NCBI RefSeq assembly: GCF_030530635.1
Contig: NZ_JAUMUL010000022.1
Coordinates: 1-45,507, forward strand
Direction of reading: 5' to 3'
Length of the DNA stretch: 45,507 nt
Origin: Actinomyces sp.
GTDB lineage: Bacteria > Actinomycetota > Actinomycetes > Actinomycetales > Actinomycetaceae
The notes beneath the pieces were generated by a model, which worked only from the letters and a program-made list of their open reading frames with translations, had not been told where the DNA came from and searched no databases. Positions 25,302 to 32,688 of this stretch are shown one piece after another. The position numbers and the translations under genes were made by a program. The stretch's first letter is position 1; every line of letters starts with the position of its first letter.

Positions 25302-25910
25302 ATGCTCATCACGCTTCCTGACGAGACTCTCGTCATATACGCCGGAGAATTCGGCCGGAGGGTGGTCGATCTGCTCGACACCTCTCGTGCGCGACTTCAC
25401 GACGCGACCGGGCCGGTCTACACCGCGTCGCTGCCCTACGCCTCGCGGATAATCTCCGTGTGGTCCGGGCACCGCCCCGAGGACCGGGACCGCATCGACT
25501 CCGTAGCATTCGCACGGGCAGTCCCCGCCGTCGGCGTCGAACTCCTGACGACATCCCTGGAGTGCGGCCCGGTGGTCGTCCCTGGGCGCACCGCCTGCTA
25601 CGGCTGCTACCGGCGGCGCCTCCACCAGCACCAGGAACGTACGGTCTCGCTCATGCGGGCCGGCGCAAAACTACCGGCCGGCTTCAGCGGGGGTGAGGTG
25701 GCTATCGCCGCCGGCTTCATCGGCCAGGCCCTTACCGACATGGACCGGCGCGACGCCGGAACGGCCCTGGGCGGCGAGGTCAGGGTGTTCGACCTCATTC
25801 GGGGCGACCTCCACAAGTACGAGACGGTCGCCGTCGACCGGTGCGAGCGCTGCGGCTCGCGCTACGACCGGTTCCGCCACCCCACGGCCGCAATCGCAGA
25901 CCTGGTCTGA
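25302..25910 (+). CDS. ThiF-like cyclodehydratase partner without leader-binding domain
   Basis: 202 residues; TAGGAGAACCC precedes the ATG. The sequence resembles the ThiF-like half of ocin-ThiF/F proteins: GVELLTTSLECGPVVVPG, then Cys99 and Cys102 (ACYGCYRRR) and Cys181 and Cys184 (DRCERCGSRY). These four Cys probably bind one zinc. The usual N-terminal PqqD-like leader-recognition domain is missing, and the protein is about half the usual length. It may be a structural partner of YcaO while leader recognition is supplied by the next protein. This split is inferred from domain content. Confidence 0.7.
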   Translation: MLITLPDETLVIYAGEFGRRVVDLLDTSRARLHDATGPVYTASLPYASRIISVWSGHRPEDRDRIDSVAFARAVPAVGVELLTTSLECGPVVVPGRTACYGCYRRRLHQHQERTVSLMRAGAKLPAGFSGGEVAIAAGFIGQALTDMDRRDAGTALGGEVRVFDLIRGDLHKYETVAVDRCERCGSRYDRFRHPTAAIADLV

Positions 25911-25929
25911 GGAAGTGGGGAAAAACATC

Positions 25930-27534
25930 ATGGCTTCATCGATTTCCGCCGAGATCATCGGCACCGCCGCCCGTTACGACCAACAGTTCCAGGTCCCCGA
26001 CCTGCCTGTCGTTAGGCTGGGTGTGGCGATCGTTGAGCACGAGGGCGTCACCACTTTGTGCGGTGTCCCCAAGCCCCAGATCCTGTCGGGCGAGTTCGCC
26101 CGCACCCACCTGTCCGAGTTGCTCGCCAAGTGTGACGGCAGCCGGTCCCACGCCCAGCTCGCCGAGGAGCTCTCGCTGAGTGAGGACGCCGTCTTCAAAG
26201 CAGTGGCCTTCCTGTGGTCCTGCGGCGCCATCGAGGACCAGGCGGCGGCCCTCCCGCATGGGGATGTACCCGAGGCGCTGGCTACGCTGCTGTCCCGCAT
26301 GGGTGACTGCACCGGGGTTGCGCGTCACTGGACCGAGGGCCTGGAAGGGCTCCGGGCAACCCGAGTCGCCGTCGCCGGGGACCAGCGCGGGGCGGGCGCG
26401 GTGGCGGACCTGCTGAGCGCCTCATCCTGCGTCGTCGTTGACGCCCCCGACGACGCCGGCCTCGTGATCTTCGTCGACACCCCGGACTCGCATCCTGACG
26501 TCAGCAAGTGGGGATTGATGGCCTGGGAGGGCGGGATCCCGTTCCTCAGGGTGGCCCTGCGGAAGGACTTCTTCCAGGTTGGCCCCTACATCGATCCGGA
26601 CTTCACCCCGTGCATCGACTGCGCCCTCGCTGGCCTTCCGGTTCCGGGAGATGAGCCTGCCGACACCGCCGCCACGGTCATGGGCCTCGGAATCGCCTGT
26701 CGCACCGTGGTCGCCCTGCTCTCCCGCTGCATGGTGACCCACCTGCCGATCGATACCAGGATCATGAGTACGTCCACCTTCCGTGCCCTGCACGCTCCCG
26801 CGGCTACCCGGGCCGCCTGCCCGACCTGCGGCGACGCGGAGGGACCGATGGCCGACGTGCCCGGGCTTGCCGCCCGCTACGAGCAGTCGGTCGCCATCCC
26901 GCCCCGCGAGTTCGTGGACATCAAGGGGCACCAGGCCCACTACAAGCCTTCCAACCTCAAACTGCAGTTCGAATTCCGCCAGTACTCGGGAACGGGCACG
27001 GTGGCTCTGCCCGCGCCGCGGCCCGAGCTTCTGGACGGTCCGGGGCAGGGCCTCAGCCTCGAGACGCTTGGGCTGATCCTGAACTATGCCGCGGGTCTGC
27101 GCCCGCAGGCGGAGCAGGGCGGCAAGCTGCGCCGCTGGACGGCCGCCGGCGGCAACATCGGCTCCGTCGGGGCGCGGGTCGTCGTCAACGACCCGGACAT
27201 TCTCCCCGTGGGTACCTACGCCTACAGCGAGTCTGAGCACACGCTGGTCAGGCTCGGCGAGGCCGCTCCGGGACTCGACGCCCCGGTCGCCCTCATCCTC
27301 ACGGCCAACGTCGGCAAGGTGGCCAGGAAGTACGGCTCTTTCGCCCTGCGGGTGTCCATTCAGGACGGTGGCTGCTCCGCCATGACCGCACGCAGGGTCA
27401 GCGAGGCCCTCGCCATCCCCTGGAGACCCGTAGCCCGGTGGGACGAACGCGCCCTGTGCGCCGCGTGCCACGCCGACCCCAATCTGGAACCCATCACCAC
27501 CGTGACCTACCTGGGAGAAAGCCATGCGCACTGA
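25930..27534 (+). CDS. Leader-binding ThiF-like protein fused to SagB-like dehydrogenase
   Basis: 534 residues from ATG 25930 (the frame is open further upstream but overlaps the previous gene). Residues about 25-100 form a PqqD-like RiPP recognition element (PVVRLGVAIVEHEGVTTLCG, SHAQLAEELSLSEDAVFKAV, FLWSCGAIED). Residues about 130-320 are ThiF-like with four zinc-type cysteines: C228, C231 (TPCIDC), C297 and C300 (CPTC). Residues about 335-534 resemble a SagB/McbC nitroreductase-type azoline dehydrogenase (RRWTAAGGNIGSVGARVVV, LPVGTYAYSESEHTLVRLG, KYGSFALRVSIQDGG). It would present the precursor to YcaO and oxidise azolines to azoles using FMN. The fusion of these two activities is unusual. 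Confidence 0.75.
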   Translation: MASSISAEIIGTAARYDQQFQVPDLPVVRLGVAIVEHEGVTTLCGVPKPQILSGEFARTHLSELLAKCDGSRSHAQLAEELSLSEDAVFKAVAFLWSCGAIEDQAAALPHGDVPEALATLLSRMGDCTGVARHWTEGLEGLRATRVAVAGDQRGAGAVADLLSASSCVVVDAPDDAGLVIFVDTPDSHPDVSKWGLMAWEGGIPFLRVALRKDFFQVGPYIDPDFTPCIDCALAGLPVPGDEPADTAATVMGLGIACRTVVALLSRCMVTHLPIDTRIMSTSTFRALHAPAATRAACPTCGDAEGPMADVPGLAARYEQSVAIPPREFVDIKGHQAHYKPSNLKLQFEFRQYSGTGTVALPAPRPELLDGPGQGLSLETLGLILNYAAGLRPQAEQGGKLRRWTAAGGNIGSVGARVVVNDPDILPVGTYAYSESEHTLVRLGEAAPGLDAPVALILTANVGKVARKYGSFALRVSIQDGGCSAMTARRVSEALAIPWRPVARWDERALCAACHADPNLEPITTVTYLGESHAH

Positions 27535-28219
27535 GTTCACCCTGATGCAGAAGACAATCGCGGGCTTCTCCACCGGGACCCCCACGGCCGATGGCCGCGG
27601 ACGGGAACGTACACTCCGGGTATTCCCCCAGGAGCGGCCGGTCCCGCTACCCGAGTCCGTTGGTCCGGGGCTCAGCCTGCGGGAGATCCTCGCCCAGCGT
27701 TCCTCCTCCCTGACCTACAGCACCGACGGCCTGTTCCTAGCCGAGCGGCTGGCATCCCTGCGGGAGGCCCTGCGCCGGGACCGGGAGGACTGGAGGGACG
27801 CCGCCGAGGCGGTCCCGCTCGAGGGCTTCGTCCTCGCCCTGCGCTGCATCGACCTGGCCCCGGGCGTCTACCGGGTAAACGCCGACGGTGCCGCCTACAT
27901 CACACAGCCGCCTTCTCCGGAGCACTGGGAGGACTTCGGGGTCCAGAAGGAGTTCGCCAGGGCCAGCGCGATCGTCTCGGTCGCCGCGGATCTCGACCGA
28001 GCGGACTCCTGGGGCGGGGCGCACGGCTACCGCGTCGCCATGGCCCGGGCCTCCGCCGTCGTCTACGACTTCCACCTGGACTGCACGGGCCACGGGCTCG
28101 TCGGAACGGTATTCGCCGGTTTCATCCCCGCTTCTGTGCGTCATCTCCTGAAGTCCGACGGCGCCTCGCGCCATCAGATGTTCGCCGTGACGGTGGCCCC
28201 TCCGCCCAACGGCGCATAA
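27524..28219 (+). CDS. McbC/SagB-like FMN azoline dehydrogenase
   Basis: 231 residues; GGGAGAAAGCC precedes the ATG, which overlaps the previous gene by 11 bases. It contains SLREILAQRSSSLTYSTDG (where nitroreductase-fold dehydrogenases start, LxxRxS), DLAPGVYRVNADGAAYI and HGYRVAMARASAVVYDFHLD. It closes with a GHGLVGTVFAGF block. The size matches stand-alone McbC-like enzymes in thiopeptide-type clusters. Two dehydrogenase-like proteins in one operon suggest either division of labour (thiazole versus oxazole) or a heteromer, as seen when one copy keeps flavin binding and the other substrate contacts. Which copy is catalytic cannot be told here. Confidence 0.7.
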   Translation: MRTEFTLMQKTIAGFSTGTPTADGRGRERTLRVFPQERPVPLPESVGPGLSLREILAQRSSSLTYSTDGLFLAERLASLREALRRDREDWRDAAEAVPLEGFVLALRCIDLAPGVYRVNADGAAYITQPPSPEHWEDFGVQKEFARASAIVSVAADLDRADSWGGAHGYRVAMARASAVVYDFHLDCTGHGLVGTVFAGFIPASVRHLLKSDGASRHQMFAVTVAPPPNGA

Positions 28220-28223
28220 GACT

Positions 28224-28240
28224 CCCCGGACAACTCGGGG
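28224..28240 (+). promoter_or_regulatory. Short hairpin before the precursor genes
   Basis: CCCCG (28224-28228), a 7-base loop and CGGGG (28236-28240), directly after the dehydrogenase stop codon and 39 bases before the first precursor ATG. It could be a processing site or protect the 5' end of a precursor transcript; the 5-bp stem is weak. Confidence 0.35.
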
Positions 28241-28262
28241 TACACAACGGATCCACACCTAG

Positions 28263-28273
28263 AAAGGAGGTGA
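28263..28273 (+). promoter_or_regulatory. Near-perfect Shine-Dalgarno of the first precursor
   Basis: AAAGGAGGTGA matches the 16S rRNA 3' end almost completely and sits 5 bases before ATG 28279. The other genes of this operon have shorter SD matches, so the first precursor is set up for very high translation. Confidence 0.75.
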
Positions 28274-28278
28274 AACAG

Positions 28279-28437
28279 ATGGATAACGGCATTGATCTCA
28301 TTGGTGACGACATCGAGCTCGAGACCCTCGCAGACGGGAGCGCCCTGGGCTGCTTCGCCTCGGCTTCCTCGGCGAGCAGCGCCTCGTGTCCGCTCACCTC
28401 TGCGTCCTCCGTTACGACGGCGTCCAGCTATGGGTGA
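28279..28437 (+). CDS. RiPP precursor peptide 1
   Basis: 52 residues. The acidic leader MDNGIDLIGDDIELETLADG ends SALG at residue 24. The predicted core is residues 25-52 (28 residues) starting CFASASS, with SCP at core positions 12-14 and ending SSYG. Sixteen of the 28 core residues are Cys, Ser or Thr (2 Cys, 11 Ser, 3 Thr). The leader/core boundary is inferred from conservation across the four precursors. The downstream 207 bases, including the last three-quarters of the core, are repeated in precursor 2. Surrounding YcaO, dehydrogenase and LanB genes make it a substrate for azole formation and Ser/Thr dehydration. Confidence 0.85.
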   Translation: MDNGIDLIGDDIELETLADGSALGCFASASSASSASCPLTSASSVTTASSYG

Positions 28438-28792
28438 AGCGGCTCGCTTTGCCACACCACCCACATCAGAACCATCTCTCAAGAAAGCGAGAACATGCAT
28501 GAACGACAACATCATCGACTTGCTCGCCCAGGACATTGATCAGGATGTTGAGAGCCTGCCCGAGGGCAATGCGCTGGGCTCGTGGGCCTCGGCTTCCTCG
28601 GCGAGCAGCACCTCGTGTCCGCTCAGCTCGGCGTCCTCCGTTACGACGGCGTCCAGCTATGGGTGAAGCGGCTCGCTTTGCCACACCACCCACATCAGAA
28701 CCATCTCTCAAGAAAGCGAGAACATGCATGAACGACAACATCATCGACTTGCTCGCCCAGGACATTGATCAGGATGTTGAGAGCCTGCCCGA
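28357..28792 (+). repeat. Tandem 229-base duplication spanning precursor junctions
   Basis: Bases 28357-28563 recur at 28586-28792 (offset 229) with three substitutions that I can see. Each copy contains most of a core, the stop codon, the spacer, the next start codon and almost a whole leader. The copies therefore run from within one precursor to within the next, which explains why precursors 1/2 share cores and 2/3 share leaders. Confidence 0.9.
28499..28666 (+). CDS. RiPP precursor peptide 2
   Basis: 55 residues: leader 27 residues (MNDNIIDLLAQDIDQD, then VESLPEGNALG) and core 28 residues (28-55) starting SWASASS. SCP is again at core positions 12-14 and the end is SSYG. Only one Cys (core 13), 13 Ser and 3 Thr. 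Core position 1 is Ser here but Cys in the other three. The leader is identical to precursor 3 except Glu for Asp in the LPDG motif, while the core is nearly that of precursor 1, so this gene is a recombinant between neighbours. Its start ATG is preceded by AAGAAAGCGAGAACATGC, a weaker SD than precursor 1. Confidence 0.85.
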   Translation: MNDNIIDLLAQDIDQDVESLPEGNALGSWASASSASSTSCPLSSASSVTTASSYG

Positions 28793-28895
28793 CGGCAACG
28801 CGCTCGGCTGTTTCAGCACCACCACGTCCACCTCTACCGCCTCGTGCCCTGCGTCGACTGCTGGGTGCGTCTCCACCTGGGCCAGCATCGGCTGA
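28728..28895 (+). CDS. RiPP precursor peptide 3
   Basis: 55 residues: leader 27 residues ending VESLPDGNALG and core 28 residues (28-55) starting CFSTTTS. SCP is at core positions 12-14, then PASTAGCVSTW and the end ASIG. It has the most Cys of the four (core 1, 13 and 20), 7 Ser and 7 Thr. Its upstream region and leader duplicate those of precursor 2 (same 207-base repeat), but its core is distinct. It probably yields a product with more thiazoles than its neighbours. Confidence 0.85.
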   Translation: MNDNIIDLLAQDIDQDVESLPDGNALGCFSTTTSTSTASCPASTAGCVSTWASIG

Positions 28896-28914
28896 CCCGG
28901 AAAGCAGGAATATC

Positions 28915-29076
28915 ATGAATGACGACGTCGATCTCTCGTCCCTGGACACTACCGACATGGAAGTGCTGCCTGACGGCAACGCGCTGGGGTGCACCTTCTC
29001 CGCCTCCAGCACCTCGACGGGCTCCTGCCCGGCCAGCACGTCGGCCACGGTCGGCACGGCTTCCACGCTGGGCTGA
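28915..29076 (+). CDS. RiPP precursor peptide 4
   Basis: 53 residues: leader 25 residues (MNDDVDLSSLDTTDMEVLPD, GNALG) and core 28 residues (26-53) starting CTFSASS, with SCP at core positions 12-14 and ending STLG. The core has 2 Cys, 8 Ser and 7 Thr. Position 2 is Thr and the aromatic residue moves to position 3. AAAGCAGGAATATC precedes the ATG, a moderate SD. It is not part of the tandem duplication and lies 20 bases after precursor 3. A strong hairpin follows its stop codon. Confidence 0.85.
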   Translation: MNDDVDLSSLDTTDMEVLPDGNALGCTFSASSTSTGSCPASTSATVGTASTLG

Positions 29077-29084
29077 CACCACCT

Positions 29085-29130
29085 TCGTGCGGCGGGCGGG
29101 CAGCGCCCGCGCCGCTCGCCCGCCGCACGA
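29085..29130 (+). terminator. Strong hairpin between precursors and maturation/export genes
   Basis: A 14-bp stem: CGTGCGGCGGGCG (29086-29098) pairs with CGCCCGCCGCACG (29117-29129), plus a T-A pair at 29085/29130; the 18-base loop is itself GC-rich. It begins 8 bases after the precursor 4 stop and ends 22 bases before the protease ATG. No T-run follows, so it is likely a partial terminator or mRNA-stability element that raises precursor transcripts above downstream ones. Confidence 0.7.
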
Positions 29131-29152
29131 GCCGAACCCTTTGGAGTCCCGC

Positions 29153-30271
29153 ATGACTACCGCAACCAGCTCACCACCCGCCCCCATGCTCCGCGATGGC
29201 GTGGAGAAGATCGTGGGCATGGACGGGCTGTCCCTCCTCCACGACACCGCCAATGGCACCTACCACCGCGTGGGTGATGTCGCCTCGGCAATGATCGATC
29301 TCTTCGACGGGCACCGTACCCCCGAGCAGATCGCCTCCGCGGTGAATGCGCAGAAGGTGACGCCGGTCCTAGTCCGAGCCGCCCATGTAGACGCCCTCAC
29401 CCGCGGCCTGGCCGACCAGCAGCTCCTGGTCGGAGGAACCCCCGGCAGGCGCCGTCGCACCGGCCTGGACCGGATGATGCCCCGTTTCACCATCAGCAGG
29501 GGCTTTGCCCGGATCCTGGCGCCCGTCGTCGAGATCATCCGGCCCCTGTACCGCCGCGGTCCCCTCACCGCCGCCGCCGTGGTGGCGTTGGTCGGTTATA
29601 TCGCCGGACTCACCCGGATCACCACGGTGGGGGCAAATCCGGCAGCCGGTGCAACACCGCTCCAGCTCTCCATTGCCGCACTCATCGCCCTGCCCATCCA
29701 ACTGTTTGCCATCCTGATGCACGAGTCGTGGCACGGGATCGTGTGCGGCGTGCACGGACAGCCTGCGCGCGGCCTGGGAGTCGCAATGCTGTTCTGGGTC
29801 GTGCCCGTGGCCTACGTCGACCGCACGGACGCATACCGCATTCGCGAGCGGGGACCGCGGGTGGCGATCGCCCTGGCCGGGATGGTCAACGACGGCTGGA
29901 TCATGGGGGCGACGACCATCGTGGCATCGGTGTCCACCGGTACCACCCGCCTCGTGGCCACCACGCTCATGGGGTACCAGCTAATCCTCCTGGTCGCCAA
30001 CCTCAACCCCCTGGCGCCGTCGGACACCGTCAGTGCTCTGGAGGCGGCGACCGGGGAGATCGACCTGCGAGGGCGCTCGCGAACCCTGCTCGTCTCCACG
30101 ATCAGGAGGCGTCGACTCCCGGGCTATCTGACCGCCCTTCCGGCGCCCAGGCGGATCGCCTACATGACCTACGGAGTGCTGTCCTACCTATTCGCCACCT
30201 GGGTCGTTCTGTTCGTGGCGTGGAGCTTCTGGCGCTCCATTGCGGCGGCCGTACAGGGGGTTGCCTCATGA
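29153..30271 (+). CDS. M50-type membrane metalloprotease with PqqD-like N-terminus
   Basis: 372 residues from ATG 29153 (TTGGAG upstream). Residues about 20-85 (GMDGLSLLHDTANGTYHRVG, IDLFDGHRTPEQIASAV) look like a PqqD-fold peptide-recognition domain. The remaining part has about six membrane helices. The zinc site HESWH lies at 190-194, and NLNPLAPSD at about 283-291 supplies the third ligand Asp. This is the site-2-protease (M50) layout. Placed between the precursors and the dehydratase, it is the best candidate for cutting leaders at or near the ALG site at the membrane. Its stop overlaps the next ATG by 4 bases. Confidence 0.75.
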   Translation: MTTATSSPPAPMLRDGVEKIVGMDGLSLLHDTANGTYHRVGDVASAMIDLFDGHRTPEQIASAVNAQKVTPVLVRAAHVDALTRGLADQQLLVGGTPGRRRRTGLDRMMPRFTISRGFARILAPVVEIIRPLYRRGPLTAAAVVALVGYIAGLTRITTVGANPAAGATPLQLSIAALIALPIQLFAILMHESWHGIVCGVHGQPARGLGVAMLFWVVPVAYVDRTDAYRIRERGPRVAIALAGMVNDGWIMGATTIVASVSTGTTRLVATTLMGYQLILLVANLNPLAPSDTVSALEAATGEIDLRGRSRTLLVSTIRRRRLPGYLTALPAPRRIAYMTYGVLSYLFATWVVLFVAWSFWRSIAAAVQGVAS

Positions 30272-32688
30272 AAGCCATCCTGACTGCTTCGCGCACAGTG
30301 GTCAGCCCCACCGTATTCGCGCGGATCGGCGGGCTGCCCGCGGATGCGGTGCCGGGCGCCTCACCCGCGGTCACTGACTGCCTGGACCGGCTCCACGACG
30401 TCGAGGAGCGCCTGGAGGCACTCACGCAGCCACTGATCGATCGGATCTTTGAATTGGTGCCGGACATTGAGGACAGAAAGGTCCGACGACTCGTCCTCCA
30501 AGCCAAGCGTGAGATCTTCGCCAGACGGGCCGTGGCCGGCCGGGCCGAGCGGGCACTACGCGCGGTGGCCCCGTCCGGACTCCTGGCCGCCTTCGAGGAG
30601 TGGTACGAGCAGATCGATCGGCGCGAAACCTTAGACGCCAAACTCAGCGAGGCCCTGGCGGCCGACGACGTCGAAATGCTCCACGCCCTGGACCGCACAG
30701 TGAGCGATCCCGGGTACCTGGCCAGTCTGGCGCTGGCCACCCCCGAACTCGTCGCCCGTCTTCTGGATAGCAGGCCCTCCAAGGCCCCCTCCGAGCGGCT
30801 TGTGCGCAGCCTGTACAACTACGCCACTCGCGCGGCCCTCAAGACCAGTCCGTTCTCGGGTCTGACCACGGTCAACATCGCCGGTGCCGACGGGCGGGGC
30901 CGCTCCGCACGGACCGTGGCCGTCCACCTGGCCTCCGGGCTGCTCCGCCGGGCGGCGCACGATGACGCCAGCCACCCCGGACTCGTCCTCGAGTCCTCGC
31001 CGGTTGTGAACATCCCGGCCGAGGAGCACGACAGTCTGGTCATGCTCGCGCAGTATGTGCACCAGGACGGCATCATCTTCCGCGAAGAACTCGTAACCGG
31101 AGCCGAGTGGGCACCGACCGGCTATCCCGATGCCTTCGCACCGGGCGCCGTCACCGATCGGGTGCGCCGGCACCTTGAGGCCGGAGCGCTGCGCGAGCAG
31201 GTGCCCTGGAGACGTGGGGAGGAACCGCTGGACGTCCTGGGTGCGGTGTTCCCTGAGGGGGTCGGTGGTGTCGGCGCCGACGACATGCTCGGGGCCGGGG
31301 CGACGGGACGGGACTGTAAGACCGCAGACGCCGCCGCTCGCGTGCGGTCCATGCAGAGACTCACGGAGTTCTCCTCCCGGGTCTTCGGCCGCGGCGAGCT
31401 GGGCCGACGTCCCGGAGGTCTGCTGTATGAGGACCGGGAGGCCCCGTGGCCGGTTCCGGACGTGCTATCGGCACCCGGCTTCCGCGAGGACCTTGAGGAC
31501 CTCTCGGATCTCATGTCCCCGTGGGTCTTCCGGTCCCACGCATACGACCTCATGGTTGAGCGCTTCGTCGCCCGCTACGGCGTCGGTGGTCGGTGCGACT
31601 CCCCACTGTCCTTCTGCATGGCCCTCGCGGTCGACAACGACGGTGACCGCGAACTCTCGGCGGCCTTCATCAGGAACCAACGATCCGACGTCGAACAGGC
31701 CGCGTCCCGGGCGACGTTGACCTGCGGCGCCACCGCCGCCCCGCGCCACCTGGGTGTCATGCTCCAGCCCGTGGCCTCGAGCTGGGAAGACCTGAGCGGC
31801 GGCGACCACCTGATGGTCCTGAACAACACGGGCAGCGGTATCGGCGCCTACCAGGCCCGGTTCCACCGCCTGTTCGGGGAAACCTTCCGTCAGGATCTCG
31901 AGGCCGAGATCAACGGCCTGTGGCCCGGCCGCAAGGTGCTGGAGCTAACCGCCTGGGCCGACTGCAATACCGGCCAGGCAGTGTGTACGGGTGTACTGCC
32001 CGAACTACAACTGCCCGGCGAACCGAAGTCGCCGCGCGGCGTTGCCCTGGAATCATTCAGCCTGATCCACGACCCCGTGACCGACTCCCTGGAGCTGTGG
32101 GACGACGACGGGCCGGTCGGCCTGGCCTACCTGGGGCTGACTCCGCAGCACCTGCTCAACACCTACCTGCGCTGGGTGGCCCTCCTGGCCGACCCCTGGG
32201 TCCGCTTCCCCCCGCACACTGAGGCCTACGCGGCACTGACATCGGGCTACAAGCGTCTCGCGGAGGGTGCGATTGAGCACGAGCCGAGGCGGATGGTGGG
32301 GCGGAGACTGGTCACTCGCCGCGAGTCCTGGCTGCTGAGCGCACCGACACTCCTCAACGCCGTCCGCGATGGGGAAGGCCTGTCGGTCCGGCGCATTGAC
32401 GAGCTGCGCCGTCGCCAGCACATGCCACGACAGGTATTCGTCCAACAGTGCGCCGCCGGGGGCGTGACCACCAACGACCGCCGCAAGCCCCAGTTCGTCG
32501 ATCTGGCCTCCCGCACTTCGCTGGCCTCGCTGGGGCATTGGCTCGATCCGGCAACGCACGTCGTGAGGGTCACGGAGGCCCTCCCCGGCGCTGAGGAACA
32601 CCCCCACCACGATCCGGACGGGCACCCTCGCGTCAGTGAACTCGCCGTCTCACTGCGCTGGCCCAGGCAGAGGCAGGAGGAACGATGA
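30268..32688 (+). CDS. LanB-type dehydratase, glutamylation domain protein
   Basis: 806 residues from ATG 30268, which overlaps the previous stop. It contains RSLYNYATRAALKTSPFSGL (about 180-199), the hallmark Lys-x-SPFS block of the LanB N-terminal domain, plus HLGVMLQPVASSWEDLSGG and RVSELAVSLRWPRQRQE near the end. Such proteins attach glutamate from Glu-tRNA to Ser/Thr side chains of the precursor before elimination. The C-terminal elimination domain of full-length LanB is absent and encoded by the next gene, as in thiopeptide and goadsporin clusters. The 30-33% Ser/Thr content of the four precursors gives it many possible targets. Confidence 0.85.
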   Translation: MKAILTASRTVVSPTVFARIGGLPADAVPGASPAVTDCLDRLHDVEERLEALTQPLIDRIFELVPDIEDRKVRRLVLQAKREIFARRAVAGRAERALRAVAPSGLLAAFEEWYEQIDRRETLDAKLSEALAADDVEMLHALDRTVSDPGYLASLALATPELVARLLDSRPSKAPSERLVRSLYNYATRAALKTSPFSGLTTVNIAGADGRGRSARTVAVHLASGLLRRAAHDDASHPGLVLESSPVVNIPAEEHDSLVMLAQYVHQDGIIFREELVTGAEWAPTGYPDAFAPGAVTDRVRRHLEAGALREQVPWRRGEEPLDVLGAVFPEGVGGVGADDMLGAGATGRDCKTADAAARVRSMQRLTEFSSRVFGRGELGRRPGGLLYEDREAPWPVPDVLSAPGFREDLEDLSDLMSPWVFRSHAYDLMVERFVARYGVGGRCDSPLSFCMALAVDNDGDRELSAAFIRNQRSDVEQAASRATLTCGATAAPRHLGVMLQPVASSWEDLSGGDHLMVLNNTGSGIGAYQARFHRLFGETFRQDLEAEINGLWPGRKVLELTAWADCNTGQAVCTGVLPELQLPGEPKSPRGVALESFSLIHDPVTDSLELWDDDGPVGLAYLGLTPQHLLNTYLRWVALLADPWVRFPPHTEAYAALTSGYKRLAEGAIEHEPRRMVGRRLVTRRESWLLSAPTLLNAVRDGEGLSVRRIDELRRRQHMPRQVFVQQCAAGGVTTNDRRKPQFVDLASRTSLASLGHWLDPATHVVRVTEALPGAEEHPHHDPDGHPRVSELAVSLRWPRQRQEER

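Noticed and set aside
28174..29259. Minus-strand frames over the precursor genes
   Set aside because: They repeat because the underlying DNA is duplicated. The plus-strand peptides have SD sites, conserved leaders and constant core length, which these frames lack.
29728..30267. N-terminal extension of the LanB gene
   Set aside because: The frame is open but overlaps the M50 protease gene completely; the ATG at 30268 overlaps the protease stop as expected for an operon.
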